Shown: positions 26,689 through 35,458 of the stretch, one piece after another
Position numbering within the stretch: the first letter of the stretch is position 1
How the letters are laid out: every line of letters starts with the position of its first letter
Origin: Arsenicicoccus cauae
Lineage (GTDB): Bacteria > Actinomycetota > Actinomycetes > Actinomycetales > Dermatophilaceae
Assembly (NCBI RefSeq): GCF_009707125.1
Contig: NZ_WLVL01000043.1
Coordinates: forward strand, 1 to 41,482
Direction: 5' to 3'
Length of the DNA: 41,482 bases
The notes under the pieces: generated by a model
Told to the model about the DNA's origin: nothing
The model's input: only the letters and a program-made list of their open reading frames with translations
Database searches by the model: none
Program-made: the position numbers and the translations under genes

Positions 26689-28226
26689 TGTCCAACGTCC
26701 CCTGGTTGACCGCGATGCTGGTGATCCCCCTCGTGGGGTCCCTGGTCGTGGCCTGCCTCCCGTCCTCTCTCGCGAGCAGGGCCAGGCAGGTCGCGCTGGG
26801 CTTCTCGCTCGTGACCCTGGCGGTCGGGATCGTTGCGGCGCTGCGCTTCGACACCGACTCGAGCGCGCTGCAGCTCACGGAGCAGCACCGGTGGATCCCG
26901 TCCTTCGGCGTCTCCTACGCCCTCGGGGTCGACGGCATCTCGCTGAGCCTGATCCTGATGTCGCTCGTCCTGGCCCCCGTGTGCATCTTGGCCGCCTGGC
27001 ACGACGTCCCCGAGGGCGGCAGCCGTGAAAAGACCTACTTCGCGCTGCTGCTGTCGCTGGTGCCGTTCATGGTCGGCGTCTTCGCCGCGACCGACGTCTT
27101 CTTGTTCTACGTGTTCTTCGAGGCCATGCTCATCCCGGTCTACTTCCTCGTGGCCGGCTACGGCGGCGCCCGCCGCGGGCAGGCCGCCCTGAAGTTCCTG
27201 CTGTTCTCGCTGGCCGGCGGCCTGGTCATGCTGGTCGCCCTCATCGCGCTCTACGTCCACGGCCCCGGCGGTGCCGACGGCTTCATGATCACCCGCCTCG
27301 TGGGGCTCGAGATGAGCCCGCTGGCCGAGCGCCTGATGTTCGTCGGCTTCTTCATCGCCTTCGCGATCAAGGCGCCGATGTGGCCCGTGCACACGTGGCT
27401 GCCGGACACGGCGGAGGAGGCGACTCCGGCGACCTCGACGCTGCTCGTCGGCGTCCTGGACAAGATCGGCACCTTCGGGATGCTGCGCTTCTGCCTCCCG
27501 TTCTTTCCGGAGGCGTCCCGCTGGGCGGCCCCGGTGATCCTGGTCCTGGCGCTGGTCTCGATCTTCTACGGTGCCTTCCTGGCCATCGGGAGCAAGGACA
27601 TGCTGCGCCTGATCTCCTACACCTCGATCAGCCACTTCGGCTTCATCGTCCTCGGCATCTTCGCCTTCACGACCACCGGTGGCAACGGGTCAGCCCTCTA
27701 CATGGTCAACCACGGCTTCACCACCGCTGCGTTGTTCCTGATCGTCGGCATGCTGATCCGCCGTCGTGGCAGTGCCAAGATCCCGGCATACGGCGGCTGG
27801 CAGCGGGTCACCCCGGCCCTGGCCGGGTGCTTCCTGGTCGCCGGCCTGTCCGGCCTGGCCCTGCCACCCCTCGGTGCCTTCGTGTCCGAGTACCTCGTCC
27901 TCGTCGGCACCTACCAGCGCCACCACGTCATCGGCGCCATCGCCGCGCCCGCGGTGATCCTCGCCGCGCTCTACATCCTGCTGATGTACCAGCGTGTGTT
28001 CACCGGTCCGAGGCCGGAGGGCGTCGACCGGGTCCGAGACCTCACGGGCCGCGAGAAGGCCGTCGTCGTGCCGCTCATCGCGAGCTTCCTCGTGCTCGGC
28101 CTGTGGCCGAAGCCCGCGCTCGACGTCGTGAACCCGGCCATCACCAAGACCCTGCAGACGGTCGGCATCGCCGACCCGGCGCCGTCCGCCGGCGCGCAGG
28201 CCACCTCCGAGGGGAGTGCCAAGTGA
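26688..28226 (+). CDS. nuoM: NADH-quinone oxidoreductase subunit M
   Basis: NuoM (512 aa, ND4 type) is an antiporter-like membrane subunit. LFYVFFEAMLIPVYFLV contains the TM5 Glu. AIKAPMWPVHTWLPDTAEEA and SKDMLRLISYTSISHFG carry the conserved Lys/His positions of the pumping channel. The ATG at 26688 overlaps the nuoL stop; the nuoN GTG overlaps its own stop. The C-terminal tail is Ala/Ser-rich. Confidence 0.96.
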   Translation: MSNVPWLTAMLVIPLVGSLVVACLPSSLASRARQVALGFSLVTLAVGIVAALRFDTDSSALQLTEQHRWIPSFGVSYALGVDGISLSLILMSLVLAPVCILAAWHDVPEGGSREKTYFALLLSLVPFMVGVFAATDVFLFYVFFEAMLIPVYFLVAGYGGARRGQAALKFLLFSLAGGLVMLVALIALYVHGPGGADGFMITRLVGLEMSPLAERLMFVGFFIAFAIKAPMWPVHTWLPDTAEEATPATSTLLVGVLDKIGTFGMLRFCLPFFPEASRWAAPVILVLALVSIFYGAFLAIGSKDMLRLISYTSISHFGFIVLGIFAFTTTGGNGSALYMVNHGFTTAALFLIVGMLIRRRGSAKIPAYGGWQRVTPALAGCFLVAGLSGLALPPLGAFVSEYLVLVGTYQRHHVIGAIAAPAVILAALYILLMYQRVFTGPRPEGVDRVRDLTGREKAVVVPLIASFLVLGLWPKPALDVVNPAITKTLQTVGIADPAPSAGAQATSEGSAK

Positions 28227-29839
28227 GTGCGTTGGTCAGCAGCCTGGTGGCTGTGACCGGACTGTCCGGTATGCCGCAGGCTGTGCGGCCTGCCGCGGAC
28301 TTCCAGGTGACGTCCATCGACTACGCGGCCGTGTCGCCCGTCCTCGTCGTGGCGATCGCCGCGCTGGTGGGTGTGCTCGTGGAGGCCTTCGTCAAGCGCG
28401 AGCTGCGCTACCGGGTGCAGACCCGCGTGGCCGTGCTCGGCCTGCTCGGCGCCTTCGCCGCGGTCGTGACGTGCGCCAGCAACAGCTGGGTCTCGACCGC
28501 CGCGGGCGCCGTCGTGGTCGACGGACCGACGCTGCTGATCCAGGGAGCGCTGCTCGTCCTCGGCGTGATGAGCGTCCTGACGATGGCAGAGCGCTTCGAC
28601 TCGGCCGCGCCCGACGCCTTCACGCAGTCCGCCTCCTCCGCCCCCGGCTCCCACGGCGAGTCGCTGGCGCTGCGTGTCGGGGCGACCACTACCGAGGTCT
28701 TCCCCCTCACCATGCTGTCGATGGTCGGCATGCTGATGTTCCCCGCGGCCGGGGACCTCGTCGTGATGTTCGTGGCTCTCGAGGTGCTGTCCCTGCCGCT
28801 GTACGTCCTCGCCGGCCTGGCGCGGCGCCGGCGACTGCTCTCGCAGGAGGCCGCTCTCAAGTACTTCCTGCTGGGCGCCTTCTCGTCCGGGTTCTTCCTG
28901 TTCGGCGCCGCCCTGCTGTACGGCTACTCCGGCACCGTCCGGCTAGCGGGCATCTCCAGCGCCATCGGCACCTCGGTGGGCCTGGACGGGCTGCTCCTGC
29001 CCGGCGCGTTCTTCCTCATGGTGGGCCTGCTGTTCAAGATCGGGGCTGTCCCGTTCCACTCGTGGACCCCGGACGTCTACCAGGGCGCCCCGACGCCGGT
29101 CACGGGCTTCATGGCCGCCTGCACCAAGCTGGCGGCGTTCGGCGCCCTGCTGCGTCTGCTGTACGTCGGCCTCGCGGCCGACCGCTGGTCCTACCTGCCC
29201 GCACTGTGGGCCGTCGCGATCCTCACGATGGTGGTGGGCGCGGTCCTGACCGTCACCCAGACCGACATGAAGCGGCTGCTGGCCTACTCCTCCATCGCGC
29301 ATGCGGGCTTCATCCTGGTCGGCGTGCTGTCCTTCGACCGCAGCGGCGTGGTCGGCACGATCTTCTACCTCGTCGCCTACGGCTTCATGACGATCGCCGC
29401 GTTCGCCATCGTCTCCCTGGTCCGTCGCGGCGGGTCCGAGGCCACCACCATCTCCCAGTGGTCTGGGCTGGGCCGCCGCCACCCGGTGACCGCCGCCGTG
29501 TTCAGCTTCCTGATGCTGGCCTTCGCCGGCATCCCGCTCACGTCCGGCTTCACCGCCAAGTTCGCCGCCTTCTACCCCGCGGTCGCGCACGGCGGGGGGA
29601 TGGGCACCGTGCTGGCGGTCGTCGGGGTGCTGTGCTCCGTGGTCACCGCGTTCGCCTACCTGCGGGTGGTCGGTGCCCTCTGGCACGCAGACCACGACGG
29701 GTCCACGGCCGAGGTCGTCATGCCGTCCGTGGCGAGCACCGTCGCCATCGCCCTTGGCGTGACCATCACGCTGGTCCTCGGCGTCTTCCCGACCCCGCTG
29801 CTGGACCTGGCCGGACGCGCGGCGACCTTCCTGCCATGA
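28223..29839 (+). CDS. nuoN: NADH-quinone oxidoreductase subunit N
   Basis: NuoN (538 aa, ND2 type) is the third antiporter-like subunit. Typical parts are VMFVALEVLSLPLYVLAGL (TM5 Glu), FKIGAVPFHSWTPDVYQGAPTPVTGFM (TM7 Lys) and DMKRLLAYSSIAHAGFIL. The GTG at 28223 overlaps the nuoM stop. The last codons overlap the polyprenyl synthase start by ATGA, so the operon does not stop at complex I but continues into quinone side-chain synthesis. Confidence 0.96.
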   Translation: MSALVSSLVAVTGLSGMPQAVRPAADFQVTSIDYAAVSPVLVVAIAALVGVLVEAFVKRELRYRVQTRVAVLGLLGAFAAVVTCASNSWVSTAAGAVVVDGPTLLIQGALLVLGVMSVLTMAERFDSAAPDAFTQSASSAPGSHGESLALRVGATTTEVFPLTMLSMVGMLMFPAAGDLVVMFVALEVLSLPLYVLAGLARRRRLLSQEAALKYFLLGAFSSGFFLFGAALLYGYSGTVRLAGISSAIGTSVGLDGLLLPGAFFLMVGLLFKIGAVPFHSWTPDVYQGAPTPVTGFMAACTKLAAFGALLRLLYVGLAADRWSYLPALWAVAILTMVVGAVLTVTQTDMKRLLAYSSIAHAGFILVGVLSFDRSGVVGTIFYLVAYGFMTIAAFAIVSLVRRGGSEATTISQWSGLGRRHPVTAAVFSFLMLAFAGIPLTSGFTAKFAAFYPAVAHGGGMGTVLAVVGVLCSVVTAFAYLRVVGALWHADHDGSTAEVVMPSVASTVAIALGVTITLVLGVFPTPLLDLAGRAATFLP

Positions 29840-30870
29840 CGGGCACGTCGCTCCCGGTCGGGGCACCCCCGGAGGGCACTCCGGCCGTGGCACCGGCCAC
29901 CCTGCCTGGCGCAGGACCCGAGCTGATGCGGCGGCTCACGTCGGGGCTGCTGGCGGTCGAGGCGCGCATCCGGGCCGAGGTCGACCACAAGGACCCCTTC
30001 ATCGCCGGGGCCTCGGCGCACCTGCTCTCCGCGGGCAAGAGGTTCCGTCCCATCCTCACCCTGCTCGCCGCCGAGCTGGGTGGGGGCTTCAGCCGTGACG
30101 TGGAGACCGCGGCCGCGGCCGTGGAGCTGACGCACCTGGCCAGCCTCTACCACGACGACGTCATGGACGAGGCGGACCTGCGGCGCGCGGTCGTCTCGGC
30201 CAACGCGGCCTACGGCAACTCCACCGCGATCCTCGTCGGTGACCTGCTGTTCGGGACCGCGTCCAAGATGATCGCCGAGCTCGGACCCGTCGGTGTCCGC
30301 ATCCAGGCCGAGACCTTCGTGCGCCTGTGCTCCGGCCAGATCCGAGACGACCACCCCTGCCCAGAGGGGACGGACCCGGTCGACTACTACCTCGGTGTTC
30401 TCGAGGACAAGACCGGGGTGCTGATCGCCACCGCCGCGCGCTACGGTGCCATGTTCTCCGGGGCGGGGGAGGAGGCGGAGCGGATCCTCGAGGCCTACGG
30501 CGAGAAGCTCGGTGTGGCCTTCCAGCTGGCCGACGACCTGCTCGACATCACCTCCGAGGACTCCGGCAAGGAGCCCGGCACCGACCTGCGGGAGGGTGTC
30601 GACACCCTGCCCGTGCTGTACGTCAAGGCGTCCACGGACCCGGCCGATGCCCGCCTGCAGGAGCTCTTGACCCGCGACCTGCGCTCGGACGCCGGGGGTC
30701 ACGCCGAGGCGCTCGCCCTGCTGCGTGCACACCCGGCGCTCGACCGCGCCCAGGCCTACACCCGCCAGGTCGCCGAGGAGGCCCAGCGCCTGCTCGACCC
30801 GTTGGGTGACGGCGAGGCCGTCCGGGCGCTGCGCGCGCTGGCGGCCAGCGTGGTGGACCGCGAGGTCTAG
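29836..30870 (+). CDS. Long-chain trans-polyprenyl diphosphate synthase
   Basis: The 344-aa product condenses isopentenyl diphosphate units into a long allylic chain, most likely the menaquinone tail. The first Asp-rich motif is D107-D-x-x-D111 (YHDDVMDEADLRR) and the second D233-D-x-x-D237 (FQLADDLLD). GKRFRPIL (67-74) binds IPP. Small residues (A102, S103) just before the first motif agree with long products. The ATG overlaps the nuoN stop, so expression is tied to complex I. Mycobacteria have the homologue (grcC1) beside menJ and htpX, consistent with menaquinone rather than another isoprenoid. The exact chain length cannot be read from sequence. Confidence 0.93.
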   Translation: MTGTSLPVGAPPEGTPAVAPATLPGAGPELMRRLTSGLLAVEARIRAEVDHKDPFIAGASAHLLSAGKRFRPILTLLAAELGGGFSRDVETAAAAVELTHLASLYHDDVMDEADLRRAVVSANAAYGNSTAILVGDLLFGTASKMIAELGPVGVRIQAETFVRLCSGQIRDDHPCPEGTDPVDYYLGVLEDKTGVLIATAARYGAMFSGAGEEAERILEAYGEKLGVAFQLADDLLDITSEDSGKEPGTDLREGVDTLPVLYVKASTDPADARLQELLTRDLRSDAGGHAEALALLRAHPALDRAQAYTRQVAEEAQRLLDPLGDGEAVRALRALAASVVDREV

Positions 30871-30928
30871 ATGTACCTCATGGTAGGGCTGTGAGGGCAA
30901 TCACCCACCGGGTCGGGCCTCGGCGCCC

Positions 30929-30934
30929 TACAGT
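30929..30934 (+). promoter_or_regulatory. Leaderless -10 box for the PLP enzyme gene
   Basis: TACAGT fits TANNNT and is followed by 6 nt and the ATG at 30941. There is no SD, which agrees with a leaderless mRNA starting at or next to the A of ATG. Confidence 0.5.
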
Positions 30935-30940
30935 GCGCCC

Positions 30941-32131
30941 ATGATCGCGCACGCACCCGCCCAGGACCGGCGGGCCGACGAGTTGCGGGATGCCCTGGCG
31001 GGCCGGGAGGCGCCGTTCGCGGTGGTCGACCTGGACGCGTGGGACGACAACGCCCGTGCGCTGCTCGACCGGGCGGGGCGGCTGCCGGTGCGGCTCGCCA
31101 GCAAGTCGGTGCGGTGCCGGGCCCTGGTGGAGCGGGCCCTGTCCCAGGGTTTCCGCGGTGTCCTCGCCTACAGCCTCGACGAGGCCCTGTGGCTCGCGGA
31201 CCTCGGCGTGGACGACCTGCTCGTGGCCTATCCGCCGGTCGGGCCGGACACGCTGACGCGCCTCGCCACGCATCCGCGGCGCGACGCCGTGACGGTCATG
31301 ATCGACCATCCCGACCATGTCGACCGTCTCTGCTCGGTGGTGCGGGCGACCGGGATGCACGGCCCCCTCCGCGTCTGCCTGGACCTGGACGCCTCCCTGC
31401 GCCTCGGCCCCCTGCACCTGGGGGTGCGCCGCTCGTGCCTGCGCACCCCGGAGGCCGCTGCCAGGGCGGCCCGCGTCGTCGTCGCGTGTCCCGAGCTGCG
31501 CCTGGTGGGTGTCATGTCCTACGACGCCCAGGTCGCCGGGCTGCAGGACAGCTCGGCCGCCGTCCGCCTCGTCAAGGCGGCCTCCGTCCGCGAGCTCCTG
31601 GGGCGCCGCGCAGCGGTCGTGGCCGCGGTCGAGGAGGTGCTGGGTCATCCCCTCGAGCTGGTCAACGGCGGCGGCACCGGCAGCCTGCACCTGTTCGCCG
31701 ACGACGCGGTCACCACCGAGCTCGCGGCCGGGTCCGGACTGATGTCCCCGCGCCTGTTCGACGGCTACCGGGACTTCCGCCACCGCCCCGCGGCGTGGTT
31801 CGTGCTCCCCGTGGTGCGGCGACCCGCGAGGCGCGTGGCCACGTGCTTCTCCGGCGGGTATGCCGCCAGCGGGGCTGCCGGGGTCGACCGCCTGCCGACG
31901 CCCGTCTCGCCATACGGCCTGTCCCTGCTCGGGACCGAGGGCGCCGGCGAGGTCCAGACGCCGGTGCGTGGACGAGCGGCCGAGCACCTGCGCATCGGTG
32001 ACCACGTGTGGTTCCGGCACGCCAAGGCCGGCGAGCTGTGCGAGCGCGTGGACCGGGTGCTGCTGGTCAGCGGCGCTGACGTGGTCGACGAGGTGCCGAC
32101 CTACCGCGGCGAGGGGAAGGCCTTCGGATGA
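30941..32131 (+). CDS. Fold-type III PLP enzyme, D-threonine aldolase/D-serine dehydratase-like
   Basis: The 396-aa product has an alanine-racemase-type N-terminal barrel and a D-serine dehydratase-like C-terminal domain. K55 in RLASKSVRC is the likely PLP lysine. VNGGGTGSLHLF lies in the phosphate-binding region, and the C-terminal IGDHVWFRHAKAGELCERVD contains the His and Cys expected near the metal-binding site of this family. It resembles the family often labelled amino acid deaminase/aldolase, including mycobacterial Rv1769. The substrate is unknown. Its stop overlaps the next gene (ATGA). The conserved pairing with a lactone oxidase suggests a shared but undefined pathway. Confidence 0.83.
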   Translation: MIAHAPAQDRRADELRDALAGREAPFAVVDLDAWDDNARALLDRAGRLPVRLASKSVRCRALVERALSQGFRGVLAYSLDEALWLADLGVDDLLVAYPPVGPDTLTRLATHPRRDAVTVMIDHPDHVDRLCSVVRATGMHGPLRVCLDLDASLRLGPLHLGVRRSCLRTPEAAARAARVVVACPELRLVGVMSYDAQVAGLQDSSAAVRLVKAASVRELLGRRAAVVAAVEEVLGHPLELVNGGGTGSLHLFADDAVTTELAAGSGLMSPRLFDGYRDFRHRPAAWFVLPVVRRPARRVATCFSGGYAASGAAGVDRLPTPVSPYGLSLLGTEGAGEVQTPVRGRAAEHLRIGDHVWFRHAKAGELCERVDRVLLVSGADVVDEVPTYRGEGKAFG

Positions 32132-33432
32132 GCACGTGGACCAACTGGAGCGGCAACCAGAGCTGCCGGCCGGCCCGGGTCGCCACCCCGGTGGGGGTGG
32201 ACGAGGTCGCGCAGGTCATGACCGATGCCGCGCGGGACGGGATGCGGGTCAAGCCGATCGGCGCGGGGCACTCGTTCACCGCCATCGGCCTGACCGACGG
32301 CGTCCAGGTCAGCCTCGACGCCCACAGCGGGCTGGTGGCGGTCGACCGGGCCTCCGGACGGGTGCGGGTGCGCTCCGGCACCCGACTCTTCGACCTCAAC
32401 GCGCTTCTGGACGCGCAGGGCCTGGCGATGGCCAACCTCGGGGACATCGACCGGCAGTCCGTCGCCGGCGCCCTGTCGACGGGCACCCACGGCACGGGGG
32501 CCACCCTGCCCGGTCTCGCGGGCCTGGTCGAGGCGCTGGAGATCGTGACGCCGGACGGCCGGGTGCGTCGCTGCGACCGGGAGCAGGACCCGGATCTGTT
32601 CCACGCTGCCCGCGTGGGCCTCGGGGCGCTCGGCATCGTCACCGAGGTGACCCTCGCCTGCGTGCCGGCCTTCCGCATCGAGGCGCGGGAGGAGCCGGCC
32701 GTCCTGGGCGCCGTGCTCACCGACCTGGACGAGCACGTGGACGCCCACGACCACTTCGAGATGTTCTGGTTCCCCCACACCGACCGCGTCCTCACCAAGC
32801 ACAACCGCCGCCTGGCCCCGGGCGACACCTCCGGGAGCGCCCTGCCCCGCTGGCGCTACCTCCTCGACGACCAGCTGCTCGCCAACGGGCTCTTCGAGCT
32901 GAGCTGTCGGCTGGCCTCCCGGGTGCCGGTCACGACGCTGCCCATCAACGCCGTCGCGAGCCGAGCCCTGTCGGCCCGCACCTACACCGACCGCTCCCAC
33001 CGCGTCTTTGCCAGCCCGCGGACGGTCCGCTTCACCGAGAGCGAGTATGCCGTGCCACGGGCCGCCCTCCCGGACGTGCTGCGCGAGCTGGACCGCTTCC
33101 TCGAGCGATCCGGCGAGCGCGTCGCCTTCCCCGTCGAGATCCGCTTCGCGGCGCCCGACGACGCCTGGCTGTCCACGGGCTACGAGCGGGCCAACGCCTA
33201 CGTGGCCGTGCACCACTACCGCACCGTGGACCCCCGGCGCTACTTCACCGGCTTCGAGCAGATCGTGGCGGCTCACGACGGTCGACCGCACTGGGGCAAG
33301 ATGCACACGCTCGGGGTCGAGCGCCTTCGTGAGCTCTACCCCCGGCTCCCCGACGTCCTGCGCCTGCGGGACGAGCTGGACCCCGATCGGCTCCTCGGCA
33401 ACGACTACCTCACCCAGGTCCTGGGGGCGTGA
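32128..33432 (+). CDS. D-arabinono-1,4-lactone oxidase / L-gulono-1,4-lactone dehydrogenase family
   Basis: The 434-aa product is a VAO-family flavoprotein. VKPIGAGHSFTAIG (41-54) is the FAD-binding segment, with H48 at the position used for covalent flavin in some relatives. GALSTGTHGTG lies in the FAD domain, and the C-terminal RPHWGKMHTLG (H388, corresponding to HWAK of the family) lies at the active site. Characterised relatives oxidise aldono-1,4-lactones; mycobacterial Rv1771 acts as an L-gulonolactone dehydrogenase. The start overlaps the stop of the PLP enzyme, so the two are co-translated. No ascorbate pathway is visible, so the natural substrate is open. Confidence 0.88.
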   Translation: MSTWTNWSGNQSCRPARVATPVGVDEVAQVMTDAARDGMRVKPIGAGHSFTAIGLTDGVQVSLDAHSGLVAVDRASGRVRVRSGTRLFDLNALLDAQGLAMANLGDIDRQSVAGALSTGTHGTGATLPGLAGLVEALEIVTPDGRVRRCDREQDPDLFHAARVGLGALGIVTEVTLACVPAFRIEAREEPAVLGAVLTDLDEHVDAHDHFEMFWFPHTDRVLTKHNRRLAPGDTSGSALPRWRYLLDDQLLANGLFELSCRLASRVPVTTLPINAVASRALSARTYTDRSHRVFASPRTVRFTESEYAVPRAALPDVLRELDRFLERSGERVAFPVEIRFAAPDDAWLSTGYERANAYVAVHHYRTVDPRRYFTGFEQIVAAHDGRPHWGKMHTLGVERLRELYPRLPDVLRLRDELDPDRLLGNDYLTQVLGA

Positions 33433-33480
33433 TGCTCCGCGGTCGCCGGGTCGTGCCACGGGGCGCGGCGGCCGCGCAGG

Positions 33481-33486
33481 TAGTCT
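33481..33486 (+). promoter_or_regulatory. Candidate -10 box for the GT-C-like membrane protein
   Basis: TAGTCT fits TANNNT, 49 nt before the ATG at 33536. No -35 match. A GGAGGG at 33520-33525 serves as SD 10 nt before the ATG. Confidence 0.35.
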
Positions 33487-33535
33487 GAGCGCGGCGGGGC
33501 CGTCCCGTCACAAACCGCTGGAGGGCCCCGCACGC

Positions 33536-35365
33536 ATGTCGACCGTCGAGGTGGCGCAACCCGCCGCAGCCCACGGCCGCGGCCACGGTGACCGGCCCTC
33601 GCGCCGAGGCCCGCGCGCCGCCTGGTCCCGGGCCACCCCCGAGGAGCGCGGCGTCGGCCTCGCCTCGCTGGGGCTCGTGCTCTGGTTCCTCGTCCGCGTG
33701 CGGTCCGGGGCCGACCTGTACGACGGGTCGCACGTCGTCGCGCTGGCGCAGCGGATCGCGCAGGGCGACCGGTTGTTCGTCGACGAGATGAACGCCCAGG
33801 CCGTGGGCTCCGCGGCCGGGGCGCCGTTCGTGTGGGCGTGGACGCACCTGTTCGGTCAGAACCACCTCGTCCTGGCCTACCGCTACTGCTACGTCACGGT
33901 GGCGGTCCTGGTCGGCGTGCTGTGCTATCGCGCCCTGCGCACCCGGGTACGCCCGCTGGTGGCCTTCACGGCGGTCGCCGCGGCCTCGATGGTGACGAGC
34001 TATCACGTGGTCGGGCTGTCCTACAACACCGTGCCCACGCTGGCCATGACCATTTTCGCCTGCTGCGGCCTCGCGGCGGTTCTGGGCCCTGCCTCGAGCG
34101 CTCGTCGCTGGGTGGTGCCCGTGGGGCTGACGGCTCCGCTCGGGGCGGTGAGCCTGCAGTCGCTGCTCCCGGCGGTGGGGCTGAGCCTGCTCGTCCTCGC
34201 GGTGCTCCTGTGGCGGGACGGGCGCCGCGACGCGGTGCTGTGGCTCGTGGGCACCGCTGCTGCGGTCACCGTCCCGGTGGCGGGCTACTTCCTGGGCGCG
34301 GTCGGGTGGTCGGCCATCAGCGACACCCTCGACTACACCGTGCAGTACCAACAACCGCGCTCCGGACCGCTCGAGCGCCTCGGCTTCACGTCGATCTCCT
34401 GGCTCAAGGAGCTGGTCACCCCGGTGCGCCTGCCCGCCGTGCTGCTGGGGCTCAGCGCGGCTGTGCCCGCGCTGCCCGTCCGATGGCGTCGTGAAGCGGT
34501 CATCTGGTTCCCCCTGGTGCTGGGGGCCACCAGCCTGCTCGCGCTGCTGGTCCACGACGTCAACCTGATGCGCTACGTCGGCTCGGTCCAGCTCTACACC
34601 GCCCTGGTGATGCTCCCGGTCTGCCTGTGGTGGGTGCGCTCCCGCGGCGACCGAGAGGTCGCGACCCTGCTGCTGCTCGCCGCCCCCACCGCCCTGGTCG
34701 GCCACCCGATGGTCGCGGCCACGACCTTCGCGGGCCCGTGGTACGGCGAGTTCCCGCCAGCCTCGGTGGCTCTGGCCATCGCCACGACGGTGGGTGCCTG
34801 CCGGGTGGCGGAGCGCATCACCGGCGTCGCCGACGGGGTCGCCCTCAAGCGCTGTGCCCTCGTGTCGGTGCTGGTGATCCTGGCCTCCCAGTTCGCGACG
34901 AACTTCTACGGGAACTCACCGTGGGCCGCTCGCACGCCGGCTCCCGCCGGGGCCTACAGCGGGCTCTACAGCGGCGGCCGGGAGCTCGCCCACCTGCGGA
35001 TCGTGCAGGACACCACCGACACCTGGGTGCGACCGGGGGAGAGCCTGCTCGTCTACGGCGCGGTCACCGGCGCCTTCCTCACCTCGGGGGCGCGGGCCGA
35101 CACCAACATCGTGTGGCTCGAGGACTTCGGCGAGCTGGGCCGCTACACCACCGACTGGGTGCGGCAGACCGGGCGGGTGCCGGACGTGGTGCTGGTCTCC
35201 ACCGACGCGATCCACGGTGACGGCATCGAGGCGATGGCGCAGCGCGACCCGATCCTCGCGTCCTTCGCCGGCACCCACCGGATCGTCGCGGGCATCCGAT
35301 CCTTCAGCCCGGGTCAGTTCCGCAGCGAGGCGGGACTGGTGGTGCTGCGCCGCACCGGCACCTGA
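33536..35365 (+). CDS. Polytopic membrane protein, GT-C glycosyltransferase-like
   Basis: The 609-aa product has a polar N-terminus, about ten to twelve hydrophobic helices between residues 40 and 460, and a soluble extracytoplasmic-looking C-terminal domain of about 140 residues. The first loop, GADLYDGSHVVALAQRIAQG (D60, D63) followed by DRLFVDEMNAQ (D83, E84), resembles the acidic first loop of GT-C fold transferases that use polyprenyl-phosphate sugars. I cannot name a family with certainty, and no donor or acceptor can be inferred. It appears to be a single-gene unit: a stem-loop follows it at 35381-35408 and the next gene has its own -10. Confidence 0.65.
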   Translation: MSTVEVAQPAAAHGRGHGDRPSRRGPRAAWSRATPEERGVGLASLGLVLWFLVRVRSGADLYDGSHVVALAQRIAQGDRLFVDEMNAQAVGSAAGAPFVWAWTHLFGQNHLVLAYRYCYVTVAVLVGVLCYRALRTRVRPLVAFTAVAAASMVTSYHVVGLSYNTVPTLAMTIFACCGLAAVLGPASSARRWVVPVGLTAPLGAVSLQSLLPAVGLSLLVLAVLLWRDGRRDAVLWLVGTAAAVTVPVAGYFLGAVGWSAISDTLDYTVQYQQPRSGPLERLGFTSISWLKELVTPVRLPAVLLGLSAAVPALPVRWRREAVIWFPLVLGATSLLALLVHDVNLMRYVGSVQLYTALVMLPVCLWWVRSRGDREVATLLLLAAPTALVGHPMVAATTFAGPWYGEFPPASVALAIATTVGACRVAERITGVADGVALKRCALVSVLVILASQFATNFYGNSPWAARTPAPAGAYSGLYSGGRELAHLRIVQDTTDTWVRPGESLLVYGAVTGAFLTSGARADTNIVWLEDFGELGRYTTDWVRQTGRVPDVVLVSTDAIHGDGIEAMAQRDPILASFAGTHRIVAGIRSFSPGQFRSEAGLVVLRRTGT

Positions 35366-35380
35366 TCCATCAGGGGGAGC

Positions 35381-35408
35381 GGCCACCCGTGGCCGGACCC
35401 GCCCGGCC
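35381..35408 (+). terminator. Terminator-like stem-loops after the GT-C-like gene
   Basis: GGCCAC/GTGGCC (35381-35386 with 35389-35394) and GGCCGG/CCGGCC (35391-35396 with 35403-35408) are overlapping alternative stems, 16 to 43 nt past the stop. No T-tract. Confidence 0.4.
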
Positions 35409-35417
35409 GCCCAGGGC

Positions 35418-35423
35418 TAGCCT
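35418..35423 (+). promoter_or_regulatory. Candidate -10 box for the double GGDEF gene
   Basis: TAGCCT fits TANNNT, 35 nt before the ATG at 35459. AAGGA at 35444-35448 is a moderate SD. Confidence 0.3.
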
Positions 35424-35458
35424 GGAGGGGCCCACCACCCACGAAGGACACCTCGCCG

